Below, in pieces: positions 25,199 through 33,220 of a DNA stretch of 64,000 bases. Every line of letters begins with the position of its first letter. The first letter of the stretch is position 1. The translations under genes were made by a program, and so were the position numbers. The notes below the pieces were generated by a model. The model saw nothing but the letters and a program-made list of their open reading frames with translations. It made no database searches and was not told the origin of the DNA. Source of the DNA: CBDDEI01 sp965226775 (lineage in GTDB: Bacteria > Chloroflexota > Dehalococcoidia > SHYD01); assembly GCA_965226775.1 (NCBI GenBank), contig CBDDEI010000002.1, positions 1,736,001-1,800,000 of the forward strand, in the 5' to 3' direction.

Positions 25199-27142
25199 GT
25201 GAACCAACCATCCACCGTGAATATCGACCACCTTTTGCCGCGCGTGCAGAAGGCCGCCCGTTACACCGGCGGAGAGCTGTACAGCATCGCCAAGGAGTGG
25301 TCGGACGTGCCCGTGCGTATGGCCCTGAGCTACCCCGACGTCTACGAGATAGGCATGTCCAACAACGGCCTCGCCATCCTCTACGACATCGTCAACAAGC
25401 ACAGCCACTTTCTCTGTGAGCGCGTCTATGTCCCCTGGCTGGATATGGAGGCGGAGATGCGCAAGGAGGGCCTGCCCCTCTTCAGCCTGGAGACCCGCCA
25501 CGCCATCAAGGACTTTGACGTATTCGGGGTCTCCCTAGGTTGGGAGATGACCTACACCAACGTGCTCACCATGCTGGACTTGGCCGGCATCCCCGTCCTC
25601 AGCCGAGAGCGCCAGTCCCCCTTCCCCATCGTTATGGGTGGCGGCAGCGGCGTCCTCAACGGCGAGCCCATGGTGGATTTCTTCGACGTTTACCTCTTGG
25701 GCGAGGGCGAGGAAGTGCTCTCCGAGTTCCTCCAGCTTGTGGAGGAATACAAGACGCACCTGGAGACGAGGGGCATCGATGCACCCGGCCGCGACGAGCG
25801 CGAGGAGTTCCTTCTGGCCGCAGCGCAGATTCCCGGCGTCTACGTGCCCGAGTTCTACCAGCCCACCTATCATCCTGACGGCAGCATTGACCGCATTGGT
25901 CCGGCGCGCCCGGAAGTGCCGCCCGCGGTGGCCAAACGCCAGGTGGAGACACTGCTGCCGAACCTCTCGACGCCAGTGATGCCCTTCATCCAGACCGTTC
26001 ATGACCGCGCCTGCATCGAGATTCAGCGGGGCTGCACCCGTGGTTGCCGCTTCTGTCAGGCAGGCATCATCTACCGTCCCCTCCGGGAGCGCAGCCACGA
26101 GGAGGTGATGGAAGCCGTTCAGGAGTTGATGGACAACTGCGGCTACACCGAGTTCTCCCTTGTATCCCTGAGCACCAGCGACTACCACGACCTGCCTACC
26201 CTGGTCCGCAAGCTCCACGACCGCTTCCGGGACCGCGGCATCTCTATCTCCCTCCCCAGCCTGCGCGTCGAAACCGTGTCGATAGACCTGGTGGAGGCAA
26301 TGGAGCCCACTCGCAAGGGAGGGTTCACCTTTGCGCCGGAGGCCGGCAGCCAGCGGCTACGCAACGCCATCAACAAATCCCTCACTGATGAGGATCTGCT
26401 CAACGCGGTAGAAGCCGCCTTCAGCCACGGCTGGAGCCACATCAAGCTCTACTACATGATTGGACTGCCCACGGAAACCCTGGAAGACGTGATGGGGATT
26501 CCAGAGATGGTGCAGAAAGCCATGAAGATCGGCCGCAAGCACGCCGGCGGGCGCGCCCGCATCTCCGTAAGCTGCAATATCTTTGTCCCCAAGCCTCACT
26601 CTCAGTTCCAGTGGGCCGCCCAAGAGCGCCCTGAAGCCCTTGCCCCAAAGATAAAAGCACTGCAAGAGGGGCTGCGGATAAAGGGCGTCCACTTTGGCTG
26701 GTCTGACGAAAAAGAGGCCATGCTCGAAGCCGTACTGGCTTTGGGCGACCGCCGTTTAGGCGAGGTCATTTACCGTGCGTGGCAGAAGGGCGCCAAATTC
26801 GACGCTTGGAGCGATTACTTCAAGTGGGAGCTCTGGGAGGAGGCCTTTGCGGAAGCCGGCCTGGACCCGGAGTGGTACGCCTACCGGGAGCGCCCTCTGA
26901 GCGAGACCCTCCCTTGGAACCATATCAAGGATGGTGTGACGCCCGGCTTCCTGTGGAGAGAGTATCGCTACACCTGGCTGGATAAGGTGACTCTAGACTG
27001 CCGCCACGGTGACTGCTCCGCCTGCGGCTTACAGGACGACCCCAACTGCGTGCCCAAGTTCCACTTCATGCTACAGCAGCGGGACCACCCCCTGGGGCGA
27101 GAGCTGCCCGTATTGGCGCCCGTTGCAAATACCGAGCACTAG
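25199..27142 (+). CDS. B12-binding-type radical SAM protein (TIGR03960 family)
   Basis: A 647-residue radical SAM protein. The N-terminal cobalamin-binding-like region (to about 200) begins with ARYTGGELYSIAKEW and PDVYEIGMSNNGLAILYDIV. The [4Fe-4S]/SAM motif C-x3-C-x2-C is in RGCTRGCRFCQAG near residues 279-286. FAPEAGSQRLRNAINKS and HIKLYYMIGLPTE are further family blocks. A Cys-rich C-terminus (CRHGDCSACG) follows. A GAGGAG ribosome site supports the GTG start. In other genomes this family is often next to a DUF2344 (TIGR03936) protein and ribosome- or RNase-related genes; none is seen here. The reaction is unknown. Confidence 0.88.
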   Translation: MNQPSTVNIDHLLPRVQKAARYTGGELYSIAKEWSDVPVRMALSYPDVYEIGMSNNGLAILYDIVNKHSHFLCERVYVPWLDMEAEMRKEGLPLFSLETRHAIKDFDVFGVSLGWEMTYTNVLTMLDLAGIPVLSRERQSPFPIVMGGGSGVLNGEPMVDFFDVYLLGEGEEVLSEFLQLVEEYKTHLETRGIDAPGRDEREEFLLAAAQIPGVYVPEFYQPTYHPDGSIDRIGPARPEVPPAVAKRQVETLLPNLSTPVMPFIQTVHDRACIEIQRGCTRGCRFCQAGIIYRPLRERSHEEVMEAVQELMDNCGYTEFSLVSLSTSDYHDLPTLVRKLHDRFRDRGISISLPSLRVETVSIDLVEAMEPTRKGGFTFAPEAGSQRLRNAINKSLTDEDLLNAVEAAFSHGWSHIKLYYMIGLPTETLEDVMGIPEMVQKAMKIGRKHAGGRARISVSCNIFVPKPHSQFQWAAQERPEALAPKIKALQEGLRIKGVHFGWSDEKEAMLEAVLALGDRRLGEVIYRAWQKGAKFDAWSDYFKWELWEEAFAEAGLDPEWYAYRERPLSETLPWNHIKDGVTPGFLWREYRYTWLDKVTLDCRHGDCSACGLQDDPNCVPKFHFMLQQRDHPLGRELPVLAPVANTEH

Positions 27143-27187
27143 CTAATAGACACACAGCGCGCCAGTACCTATCAGGCGCGCTACGCA

Positions 27188-27208
27188 GGGTTCGACAGGC
27201 TCACTATG
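27188..27208. repeat. Dispersed intergenic repeat, copy 2
   Basis: GGGTTCGACAGGCTCACTAT plus one base is the second copy of the 21-base motif at 16810-16830 (18 of 21 identical), again in an intergenic spacer. Confidence 0.4.
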
Positions 27209-27275
27209 AACGGAATTCTCACTCGTCCGTCGACAGGGGCAAGCCGTACTTAGTCCATACGATAAGGAGCCAACC

Positions 27276-27617
27276 TTGAACCAACCGGCTGCAGGTAGAC
27301 GCGCTGCCGCGCTCCATGCTACTTTGTCTCCCAAGATGGCAGATCGGGTGGCGGTAGAGCTTCGCCTTCCGGTATCGCTCGGAAGCGAGGCGCTGCAAGA
27401 GCGTGCGCTGGCCCTGCAACTGGCAGGCTTTCGGTGGGATGCCAGCACGCCCCCTCAGGTCAAGTCCGCAGGCCGCGATGAGATAGGCACAGACAATCCG
27501 ACCGACCGCACCCATCTGATCTGGGGATGGGCCGACCACGCCAGCAGGCTCCGCCTTGAAGACGAGCCTGATGTGGTGGCAGTCTGGCAAGCAGAAGACA
27601 CCGGCTCAACCACTTAG
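27276..27617 (+). CDS. Hypothetical protein with strong ribosome site
   Basis: A 113-residue soluble protein I do not recognise. The TTG start is credible because AAGGAG (27264-27269) precedes it by six bases. The sequence is Arg/Ala-rich at the N-terminus, then mixed (VAVELRLPVSLGSEALQERA, HLIWGWADHASRL). It has no signal peptide, membrane helix or metal motif. It lies between the radical SAM gene and yebC on the same strand, 44 bases before yebC. Confidence 0.5.
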   Translation: MNQPAAGRRAAALHATLSPKMADRVAVELRLPVSLGSEALQERALALQLAGFRWDASTPPQVKSAGRDEIGTDNPTDRTHLIWGWADHASRLRLEDEPDVVAVWQAEDTGSTT

Positions 27618-27661
27618 GGTGCTCCCACCCTGCATGACTCAGTAATGAGGAGGAGCGTACT

Positions 27662-28405
27662 ATGTCTGGTCATTCAAAATGGTCGCAGATTAAACGACAG
27701 AAGGGCGTCGCTGATGCCAAACGCGGCCAGGTCTTCACCAAACTAGGCCGCGAGATCTCGGTGGCCGCCCGCCAAGGTGGAGCGGACACCACTTCCAACT
27801 TCAGATTGCGCTTGGCCGTACAGCGCGCCCGCGCAGAGAATATGCCCGCGGAAAACATTGACCGCGCCATTAAACGCGCTACCGGCGGCGGCGATGGCGC
27901 GTCTCTTGAAGAGGTGATGTACGAGGGCTACGGCCCCGGCGGCGTTGCCATCCTGGTAGACGCCCTGACCGACAATCGAAATCGCACTATCTCAGACCTC
28001 CGGAACGTCTTCACCAAGAGCGGCGGCAACATGGCAGAGGCCGGTGCGGTCGCCTGGACCTTCGACCAGAAGGGCATCATCAGTCTCACTGTAGAAAAGG
28101 CCGATCCAGAAGAGCTGGCGCTGCAAGTCATCGATAGCGGCGCAGAAGACGTGAAGATAGAGGAAGACTCGATAGAAGTCCACACCGCGCCCCATGACCT
28201 GGAGCAGGTGCGGCGGTCCCTTGAGGAGCAGGGGATCGCCATGGAGTCCAGCGAGATGGTCATGGTCCCCAAGATCTCCGTGTTCTTAGAAGAGAAGGAA
28301 GCGCTCCAGTTCCTGCGCTTAGTAGACCGGCTGGAAGAGCTTGACGACGTGCAAAAGGTCTACTTTAATGCCGACTTCAACGCCGAAATCATGGAGCAGG
28401 TCTAG
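27662..28405 (+). CDS. YebC/PmpR-family transcriptional regulator
   Basis: A 247-residue member of the YebC/PmpR (TACO1) family. It opens with MSGHSKWSQIKRQKGVADAK, the nearly invariant N-terminus, followed by GREISVAARQGG, ENMPAENIDRAIKRATGG and DALTDNRNRTISDLRNVF. Length and all three domains are normal. Members act as DNA-binding regulators or as translation factors that help ribosomes through polyproline stretches. GAGGAG lies upstream of the ATG. Three Rieske genes follow on the same strand. Confidence 0.95.
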   Translation: MSGHSKWSQIKRQKGVADAKRGQVFTKLGREISVAARQGGADTTSNFRLRLAVQRARAENMPAENIDRAIKRATGGGDGASLEEVMYEGYGPGGVAILVDALTDNRNRTISDLRNVFTKSGGNMAEAGAVAWTFDQKGIISLTVEKADPEELALQVIDSGAEDVKIEEDSIEVHTAPHDLEQVRRSLEEQGIAMESSEMVMVPKISVFLEEKEALQFLRLVDRLEELDDVQKVYFNADFNAEIMEQV

Positions 28406-28438
28406 TAGCTCATTATCACGCCTACCTGAGGAGTTAGT

Positions 28439-28756
28439 ATGCCGGAACTCAAGAAAGTCGCCGAGAAAAGCGCGCTCCTGTCCGAGCCTGTTATAGGTGT
28501 GAACGTAGAAGGATGGCGCATCGCGCTCGTTAGGCTCGGAGATGAGTACTACGCGTTAGAGGACGATTGCCCCCACGAACGCTGCCACATCTCGGACGGG
28601 CTGCTGGAGGGAGACGGGCTAATCTGCCCCTGCCACGGGAGTGTCATCGATGTGAAGACTGGCCGGGTAGAGACCGGCCCTGCAATCGTCGGCAGCCATG
28701 TGGACACCTACCAGCTGCAGGTAGACGGCGACGATATCAACCTCGTCTGGTCATAG
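28439..28756 (+). CDS. Rieske-type [2Fe-2S] ferredoxin (1)
   Basis: A 105-residue soluble Rieske ferredoxin. Cluster ligands are Cys-x-His in DCPHERCHISDG and Cys-x2-His in LICPCHGSVID. It has no membrane anchor, so it is of the ferredoxin type found in non-heme oxygenase systems or NirD-like proteins rather than cytochrome bc complexes. A TGAGGAG ribosome site precedes the ATG. It is the first of three consecutive Rieske genes after yebC. No oxygenase or reductase partner is adjacent. Confidence 0.9.
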   Translation: MPELKKVAEKSALLSEPVIGVNVEGWRIALVRLGDEYYALEDDCPHERCHISDGLLEGDGLICPCHGSVIDVKTGRVETGPAIVGSHVDTYQLQVDGDDINLVWS

Positions 28757-28770
28757 GCTGAACGCACACC

Positions 28771-29127
28771 TTGTCCGTACCGTCTTTTGTTAAAGTGGCG
28801 GAGGTCGCCGCCCTAGAGCCGGAGTCCGTGATTCCCCTGGAGGTGGAGGGCCAATTCCTCGCCATCGTCCGCACCGGCAACGAGTTCTTTGCCGTAGACG
28901 GCATCTGCACCCACGCCTTCTGCTTTGTGGGCTACGGCTGGGTGAAAGGCTACAGCCTCATCTGCGGCTGCCACGGCGCAAGCTTTGACGTGCGCACCGG
29001 TGCGCCGGAAGACTACATGTCGCCGCGGCCGCTGGCAACCTTCCCCATTCGCATAGACGGCAACGACATCTTGGTAGCTCTGACCCAGCCGGAAGCCGCC
29101 AGTGGAGGAACGATTGGAGGCACGTAG
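28771..29127 (+). CDS. Rieske-type [2Fe-2S] ferredoxin (2)
   Basis: A 118-residue Rieske ferredoxin with ligands in ICTHAFCFVGYGW and LICGCHGASFDVRTG. The core is followed by PRPLATFPIRIDGNDILVAL, shared with the third copy. The TTG start 14 bases after the first copy is the best available. The end overlaps the start of the third gene by 26 bases, so the two are translationally linked. It is closer to copy 3 than to copy 1. Confidence 0.88.
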   Translation: MSVPSFVKVAEVAALEPESVIPLEVEGQFLAIVRTGNEFFAVDGICTHAFCFVGYGWVKGYSLICGCHGASFDVRTGAPEDYMSPRPLATFPIRIDGNDILVALTQPEAASGGTIGGT

Positions 29128-29452
29128 AGAACCCGCTACCCAGGAGAAACGCTACGTTAAAGTAGCTCAGGTTTCTGATCTAGCCCCCGGCACGGCGCTC
29201 CAGATAAAGGTTGAGGGCAACTACATTGGCCTCTTCAACCTGGACGGCTCCTTCTATGCCATCGACGATATCTGCTCCCACCTGTACTGCAATCTCTCCG
29301 ACGGCTGGCTGAGAGAGCACACCCTCACCTGCCCCTGTCACGACGCCCGGTTCGACGTGCGCACCGGCAAGAACCTGGACTGGATCGCCCCCGGCCCCGT
29401 GGCCACCTTCCCCGTCCGCATAGACGGCAACGACGTGCTGGTGGGGCTGTAA
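29102..29452 (+). CDS. Rieske-type [2Fe-2S] ferredoxin (3)
   Basis: A 116-residue Rieske ferredoxin with ligands in ICSHLYCNLSDGW and LTCPCHDARFDVRTG. The C-terminal PGPVATFPVRIDGNDVLVGL is nearly identical to copy 2. The GTG at 29102 overlaps copy 2; a TTG at 29114 is an alternative. Copies 2 and 3 look like a tandem duplication in which the metal-site loops have diverged. Confidence 0.88.
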   Translation: MEERLEARREPATQEKRYVKVAQVSDLAPGTALQIKVEGNYIGLFNLDGSFYAIDDICSHLYCNLSDGWLREHTLTCPCHDARFDVRTGKNLDWIAPGPVATFPVRIDGNDVLVGL

Positions 29453-29525
29453 GCTCACTCAGATAAGACTCATTTAGACCTTTATTTCTTCCTGAGATCC
29501 ATTCTGGCAGTACAATGAGAACGTT

Positions 29526-29833
29526 ATGGGCACATTTTTCTACCCAATCACCCTCATTGGCCCCTCAGGCAGACGCAAGGGGACGGTTGAGGCTTTAGTG
29601 GATACCGGCGCAACCTTCACCAGTGTGCCTGCAGATATCCTTGAAGAATTAGGGGTACCAACCACGGCGCCAAACTATTCAACCTGCGTTTACTTGATGG
29701 CAGCACTGACATACCCGAGACCCTTAGGACGCACGAGGTAGCTGAACTAGATTAGTGCACTGAAGAGATCACGTTCGTCATATTTGCTGCCCAACCCCGG
29801 CTCACCGTCAACGATTGGCGCGGTAACCCTTAG
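29526..29833 (+). pseudogene. Retropepsin-like aspartyl protease remnant
   Basis: The intact 71-codon part (29526-29741) contains the aspartyl protease active site EALVDTGATFTSVPADILEE (D-T-G-A). The expected continuation is in another frame: KLFNLRLLDGSTDIPETLRT, then a stop at 29753-29755, then EEITFVIFAAQPRLTVNDW. At least one indel near 29670 and one stop therefore interrupt a small (about 100-residue) clan AA protease of the kind common in bacterial toxin-antitoxin or mobile neighbourhoods. It is probably inactive. Confidence 0.5.
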
Positions 29834-29910
29834 ACGTTTCTGCTAGGAGTAGTTTTACCCCGCTTGCAAAACGGCTTGGCATTCCGGTAGCTAGGCAAAA
29901 TGGCTGAGGC

Positions 29911-30174
29911 ATGAGTAGTACACTCAATCCTGGGATGGTATTACTCAGAATAGAAGAGCAGTATTCTCAGGCAAGGACGCAACGGTACATCACGCGTTAT
30001 GCCGCCATTGCAACGATGGCGAGGCCAACGCGGAAGATGATAACCATTGGTCAGAGGGCTAGGTGGAATAACTGGGACGCCAAAATCCACCTAGAGAACT
30101 ACGATAGTGCATATGTAGCTGTCTCCAGCAAGATTGATCCTCTGATTATGAAGAGATTTGAGAGCACGGCTTAG
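29911..30174 (+). CDS. Small hypothetical protein
   Basis: An 87-residue frame starting at ATG 29911. It is basic in the middle (MARPTRKMITIGQRARWNNW) and has no recognised domain, signal or membrane helix. No clear ribosome site precedes it, and it lies in a low-coding stretch between the protease remnant and the methyltransferase gene. It may not be expressed. Confidence 0.3.
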   Translation: MSSTLNPGMVLLRIEEQYSQARTQRYITRYAAIATMARPTRKMITIGQRARWNNWDAKIHLENYDSAYVAVSSKIDPLIMKRFESTA

Positions 30175-30497
30175 AACGCTTGAATCAGCCCAAGGTCTCA
30201 GAGCTTCACTTACCTAGGTCCGAAAACGATCCTTCTTTAGACTTTACTGGAATAGGCCTCACCCCATCGAACAATTCGATGAACTGCTTGAAGTTCCATA
30301 ATTCATCCAGAATCAAGCATAACCCTGACAAACTTTCCATCACGTTTATCTGAAAAATATAAGGCTATAGGTAGAGGCAGGAACGTGAACTTTTCCGAAC
30401 AGACTCCTGGGCAATGGGTCCTCGATAAGAGAAAACCGCCAGACTAACATCCCCGCTTGTAATTTGCTTCAACATAAACTCTAGTCCGAACGTCTCA
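30175..30497. other. Intergenic stretch without a supported gene
   Basis: Base composition is more AT-rich than neighbours. A minus-strand frame here is interrupted by a stop near 30365 and has no recognisable domain. I see no RNA gene, terminator or mobile element. Confidence 0.4.
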
Positions 30498-30953
30498 ATG
30501 ACCAGCACATGGCTCGCTCCCGTCCCGTTACTAACGCTGGTCGCCTCTCTCTTCCTGGCTAGCATCTTCAACCGATCCTTCCCCATCGCCCGGCTACTGC
30601 CTGCACCCTGGAATAACGTGGGCTGGGCGCTGATAGGACTTGGTCTGCTGCTGGTTGCCTGGGGACTGCTCACCCTTCGGCGGCACCGCACCACGGCCGT
30701 ACCGGGACAACTTCCCTCAGCGCTGGTCACTACTGGGCCTTTTTCTTACTCCCGCAACCCCATCTATGTGGCAGACCTCATCATGGCGACGGGCTGGGCG
30801 GTCAATCTTGGTTCTCTGAGCGCGCTCATTGCGCCTGTGCTCTTTTTCGCGGTAATACACACCCTGGTTATTCCATATGAGGAGCGTAATCTACTGGCAG
30901 CCTTTGGAAACACATACCAGAGCTATCTAAAAGCAGTGCGAAGATGGGTATGA
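30498..30953 (+). CDS. Isoprenylcysteine/phospholipid methyltransferase-family membrane protein
   Basis: A 151-residue membrane protein of the ICMT/PEMT-like methyltransferase superfamily, with about four membrane helices. The SAM-binding C-terminal region shows GPFSYSRNPIYVADL, then IPYEERNLLAAFGNTYQSYL and RRW, the standard pattern of the family. The bacterial substrates are mostly undefined (lipids, small thiols or prenylated compounds). It stands alone upstream of uvrB, separated by a hairpin repeat. Confidence 0.82.
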   Translation: MTSTWLAPVPLLTLVASLFLASIFNRSFPIARLLPAPWNNVGWALIGLGLLLVAWGLLTLRRHRTTAVPGQLPSALVTTGPFSYSRNPIYVADLIMATGWAVNLGSLSALIAPVLFFAVIHTLVIPYEERNLLAAFGNTYQSYLKAVRRWV

Positions 30954-30969
30954 CCACCAACCATGCCCT

Positions 30970-31057
30970 GTCGTTCCGAGGACTCGCCAAAGGCGATGGC
31001 GAAGAATCTACTTAACCTGCCTGGCAAACTATTGGATTCTTCGCCGCACAGAATGAC
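30970..31057. repeat. Intergenic hairpin repeat, copy 1
   Basis: An imperfect inverted repeat with outer ends GTCGTTCCGAG and GAATGAC and inner arms GAAGAATC (31001-31008) and GATTCTTC (31035-31042). The same design occurs at 53477-53562, which marks a dispersed MITE-like or REP-like family. It ends 14 bases before the uvrB start. Confidence 0.55.
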
Positions 31058-31070
31058 GTAGAATAGAGTT

Positions 31071-33140
31071 ATGCCAGACTTCCAACTCGTCTCTGACTTC
31101 CTGCCTACCGGCGACCAACCCCAGGCCATCGAGAAACTTGTCGCGGGACTGAACGGCGGGATGACCCACCAGGTCCTCCTGGGCGTCACCGGCTCCGGCA
31201 AGACCTTCACCATGGCCAACATCATCCAGCAGGTGCAGCGGCCCACCCTGGTCCTCTGCCACAACAAGACCCTGGCCGCCCAGCTCTACCAGGAGTTCAA
31301 GGACTTCTTCCCCCACAACCAGGTGGAGTACTTTGTCTCTTACTACGACTACTACCAGCCGGAAGCCTACATCCCTCAGACAGACACCTACATCGAGAAG
31401 GATGCGGACATCAACGAGGAGATAGACAAGCTGCGCCACGCCGCCACCCGCGCGTTGCTGCAGCGCTCGGACACCATCATCATCGCCTCTGTCTCCTGCA
31501 TCTACGGTCTGGGCGACCCTGAGGAGTACCAAGGATTCGTGACCAGCGTGACCAAAGGCGAGAAGACCCGCCGCGACCGCCTGATACGCCGCCTGGTGGA
31601 CATGCAGTACGAACGCAACGACATGGATTTCACACGCGGCCGCTTCCGCATCCGGGGCGATACTCTGGAGGTGCAACCCGCCTACGAAGAGATCGCCGTG
31701 CGGGTAGAGTTCTGGGGCGATGAAGTGGAGCGCATCGTGCAGATCGATCCCCTAACCGGCGAGCTTTTGGGCGACCTGGATAAGGTGGATATCTACCCTG
31801 CCAAGCATTTCGTGACCTCCCAGGAGAAGCTCACCGTAGCCATTGAGGACATACAGTCGGAACAGCAGCAACAGGTGGCCTACCTGCGGGCCAACGGCAA
31901 GCTGCTAGAGGCCGCCCGCCTAGAGGCCCGCACTAACTATGACATGGAGATGATGCGGGAAGCGGGCTACTGCGCCGGCATAGAAAACTACTCTTGCCAC
32001 CTGGCGCGGCGGCATCGCCCGGCAGGCGATTCACCTCAGGCCTGCGGCTCTCAGCCGTGGACGCTGCTGGACTACTTCGCCTCGGACTACCTGTTGCTGG
32101 TGGATGAATCCCACATCACGCTGCCCCAGGTGCGCGGCATGTACATGGGCGACCGTGCCCGCAAGGAGACCCTGGTGGAGTTCGGCTTTCGGCTCCCCTC
32201 TGCCATGGACAACCGGCCCCTTAATTTCAACGAGTTCCTGAACCACATAAACCAGGTCATCTACTTCTCGGCCACGCCGGGGCCCTTTGAGTACGAGCAC
32301 AGCGAGCAGGTAGTGGAGCAGATCATCCGGCCCACCGGCCTGCTCGACCCACCCATCGAAGTAAGGCCGACCCGAGGCCAGATCGATGACCTCCTGGCAC
32401 ACATCCGGCAGCGCACCGAGGCAGGCCAGCGCGCCCTCGTGACCACACTAACAAAGCGCATGGCGGAGGAGCTGGCAGACTATCTGAAGGAGATGGGCGT
32501 CCGCACCCACTACCTCCACTCGGAGATAGAGACCTTTGAGCGGGTGGAGATCCTCCGCGACCTCCGCCTGGGCGTCTATGACGTAGTAGTAGGCATCAAC
32601 CTGCTGCGGGAGGGCCTGGACCTGCCGGAGGTGAGCCTGGTGGCAATCCTGGACGCGGACAAAGAGGGCTACCTGCGCTCCCACAGCTCCCTCATCCAGA
32701 CCATTGGCCGGGCCGCGCGCCACATAGACGGCCAGGTGATCATGTACGCGGACGTGGTCACCGAATCCATGCGCATCGCCATTGAAGAGACGAACCGCCG
32801 CCGCACCATCCAAGAGGCGTGGAACCACGCCCACAACATCGAGCCCCAGGGCATCCGCAAGGCCATCCGAGACATCACCAACCGCGTGAGGCATGTGGCG
32901 GAGGAGCAGGCCCCCTATCTCGCTAACGGCGAGCTGAACATCCCGAAGGATGAGCTAGCCCGCCTCATCCGGGACCTGGAAACCCAGATGAAACAGTCCG
33001 CCAAGGCGCTGGAGTTCGAGAAGGCAGCCCTGCTGCGGGACCAGGTCGTCGAACTGCGCCGCCAGCTCTCTCTACTGCAGGACGACGATGTCCGCAAGCT
33101 GGGTGAGCGCATCGCCGGCAAGCCGCGCGGGCGGAGGTAA
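31071..33140 (+). CDS. uvrB: Excinuclease ABC subunit UvrB
   Basis: A 689-residue UvrB, the damage-verification helicase of nucleotide excision repair. Walker A is GVTGSGKTFTMAN. The beta-hairpin region has YFVSYYDYYQPEAYIPQTD. The helicase half has ATPGPFEYE, HSEIETFERVEILRDLR, GINLLREGLDLPEVSLV and SLIQTIGRAARH. The C-terminal UVR motif that contacts UvrC is AKALEFEKAALLRDQVVELR. A short extra segment (HRPAGDSPQACGSQPW) sits in the loop after GIENYS. Otherwise normal length. uvrA and uvrC are not in the window. Confidence 0.97.
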   Translation: MPDFQLVSDFLPTGDQPQAIEKLVAGLNGGMTHQVLLGVTGSGKTFTMANIIQQVQRPTLVLCHNKTLAAQLYQEFKDFFPHNQVEYFVSYYDYYQPEAYIPQTDTYIEKDADINEEIDKLRHAATRALLQRSDTIIIASVSCIYGLGDPEEYQGFVTSVTKGEKTRRDRLIRRLVDMQYERNDMDFTRGRFRIRGDTLEVQPAYEEIAVRVEFWGDEVERIVQIDPLTGELLGDLDKVDIYPAKHFVTSQEKLTVAIEDIQSEQQQQVAYLRANGKLLEAARLEARTNYDMEMMREAGYCAGIENYSCHLARRHRPAGDSPQACGSQPWTLLDYFASDYLLLVDESHITLPQVRGMYMGDRARKETLVEFGFRLPSAMDNRPLNFNEFLNHINQVIYFSATPGPFEYEHSEQVVEQIIRPTGLLDPPIEVRPTRGQIDDLLAHIRQRTEAGQRALVTTLTKRMAEELADYLKEMGVRTHYLHSEIETFERVEILRDLRLGVYDVVVGINLLREGLDLPEVSLVAILDADKEGYLRSHSSLIQTIGRAARHIDGQVIMYADVVTESMRIAIEETNRRRTIQEAWNHAHNIEPQGIRKAIRDITNRVRHVAEEQAPYLANGELNIPKDELARLIRDLETQMKQSAKALEFEKAALLRDQVVELRRQLSLLQDDDVRKLGERIAGKPRGRR

Positions 33141-33220
33141 AACGAAGCTCGTAGGACTTACAATAGAAAGTGATAGTCAGATACACTTAGCCATCATCCC
33201 AACAAGTATGCTGGAGATAC

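Noticed and set aside
27143..27448. Minus-strand frames opposite the 27276-27617 gene
   Set aside because: The plus-strand frame has a strong AAGGAG site before its start; the minus frames have no ribosome site and Ser/Arg-rich low-complexity sequence.
30212..30490. Minus-strand frame with one internal stop before the methyltransferase gene
   Set aside because: No family resemblance, and it partly mirrors the methyltransferase coding region; insufficient to call a pseudogene.
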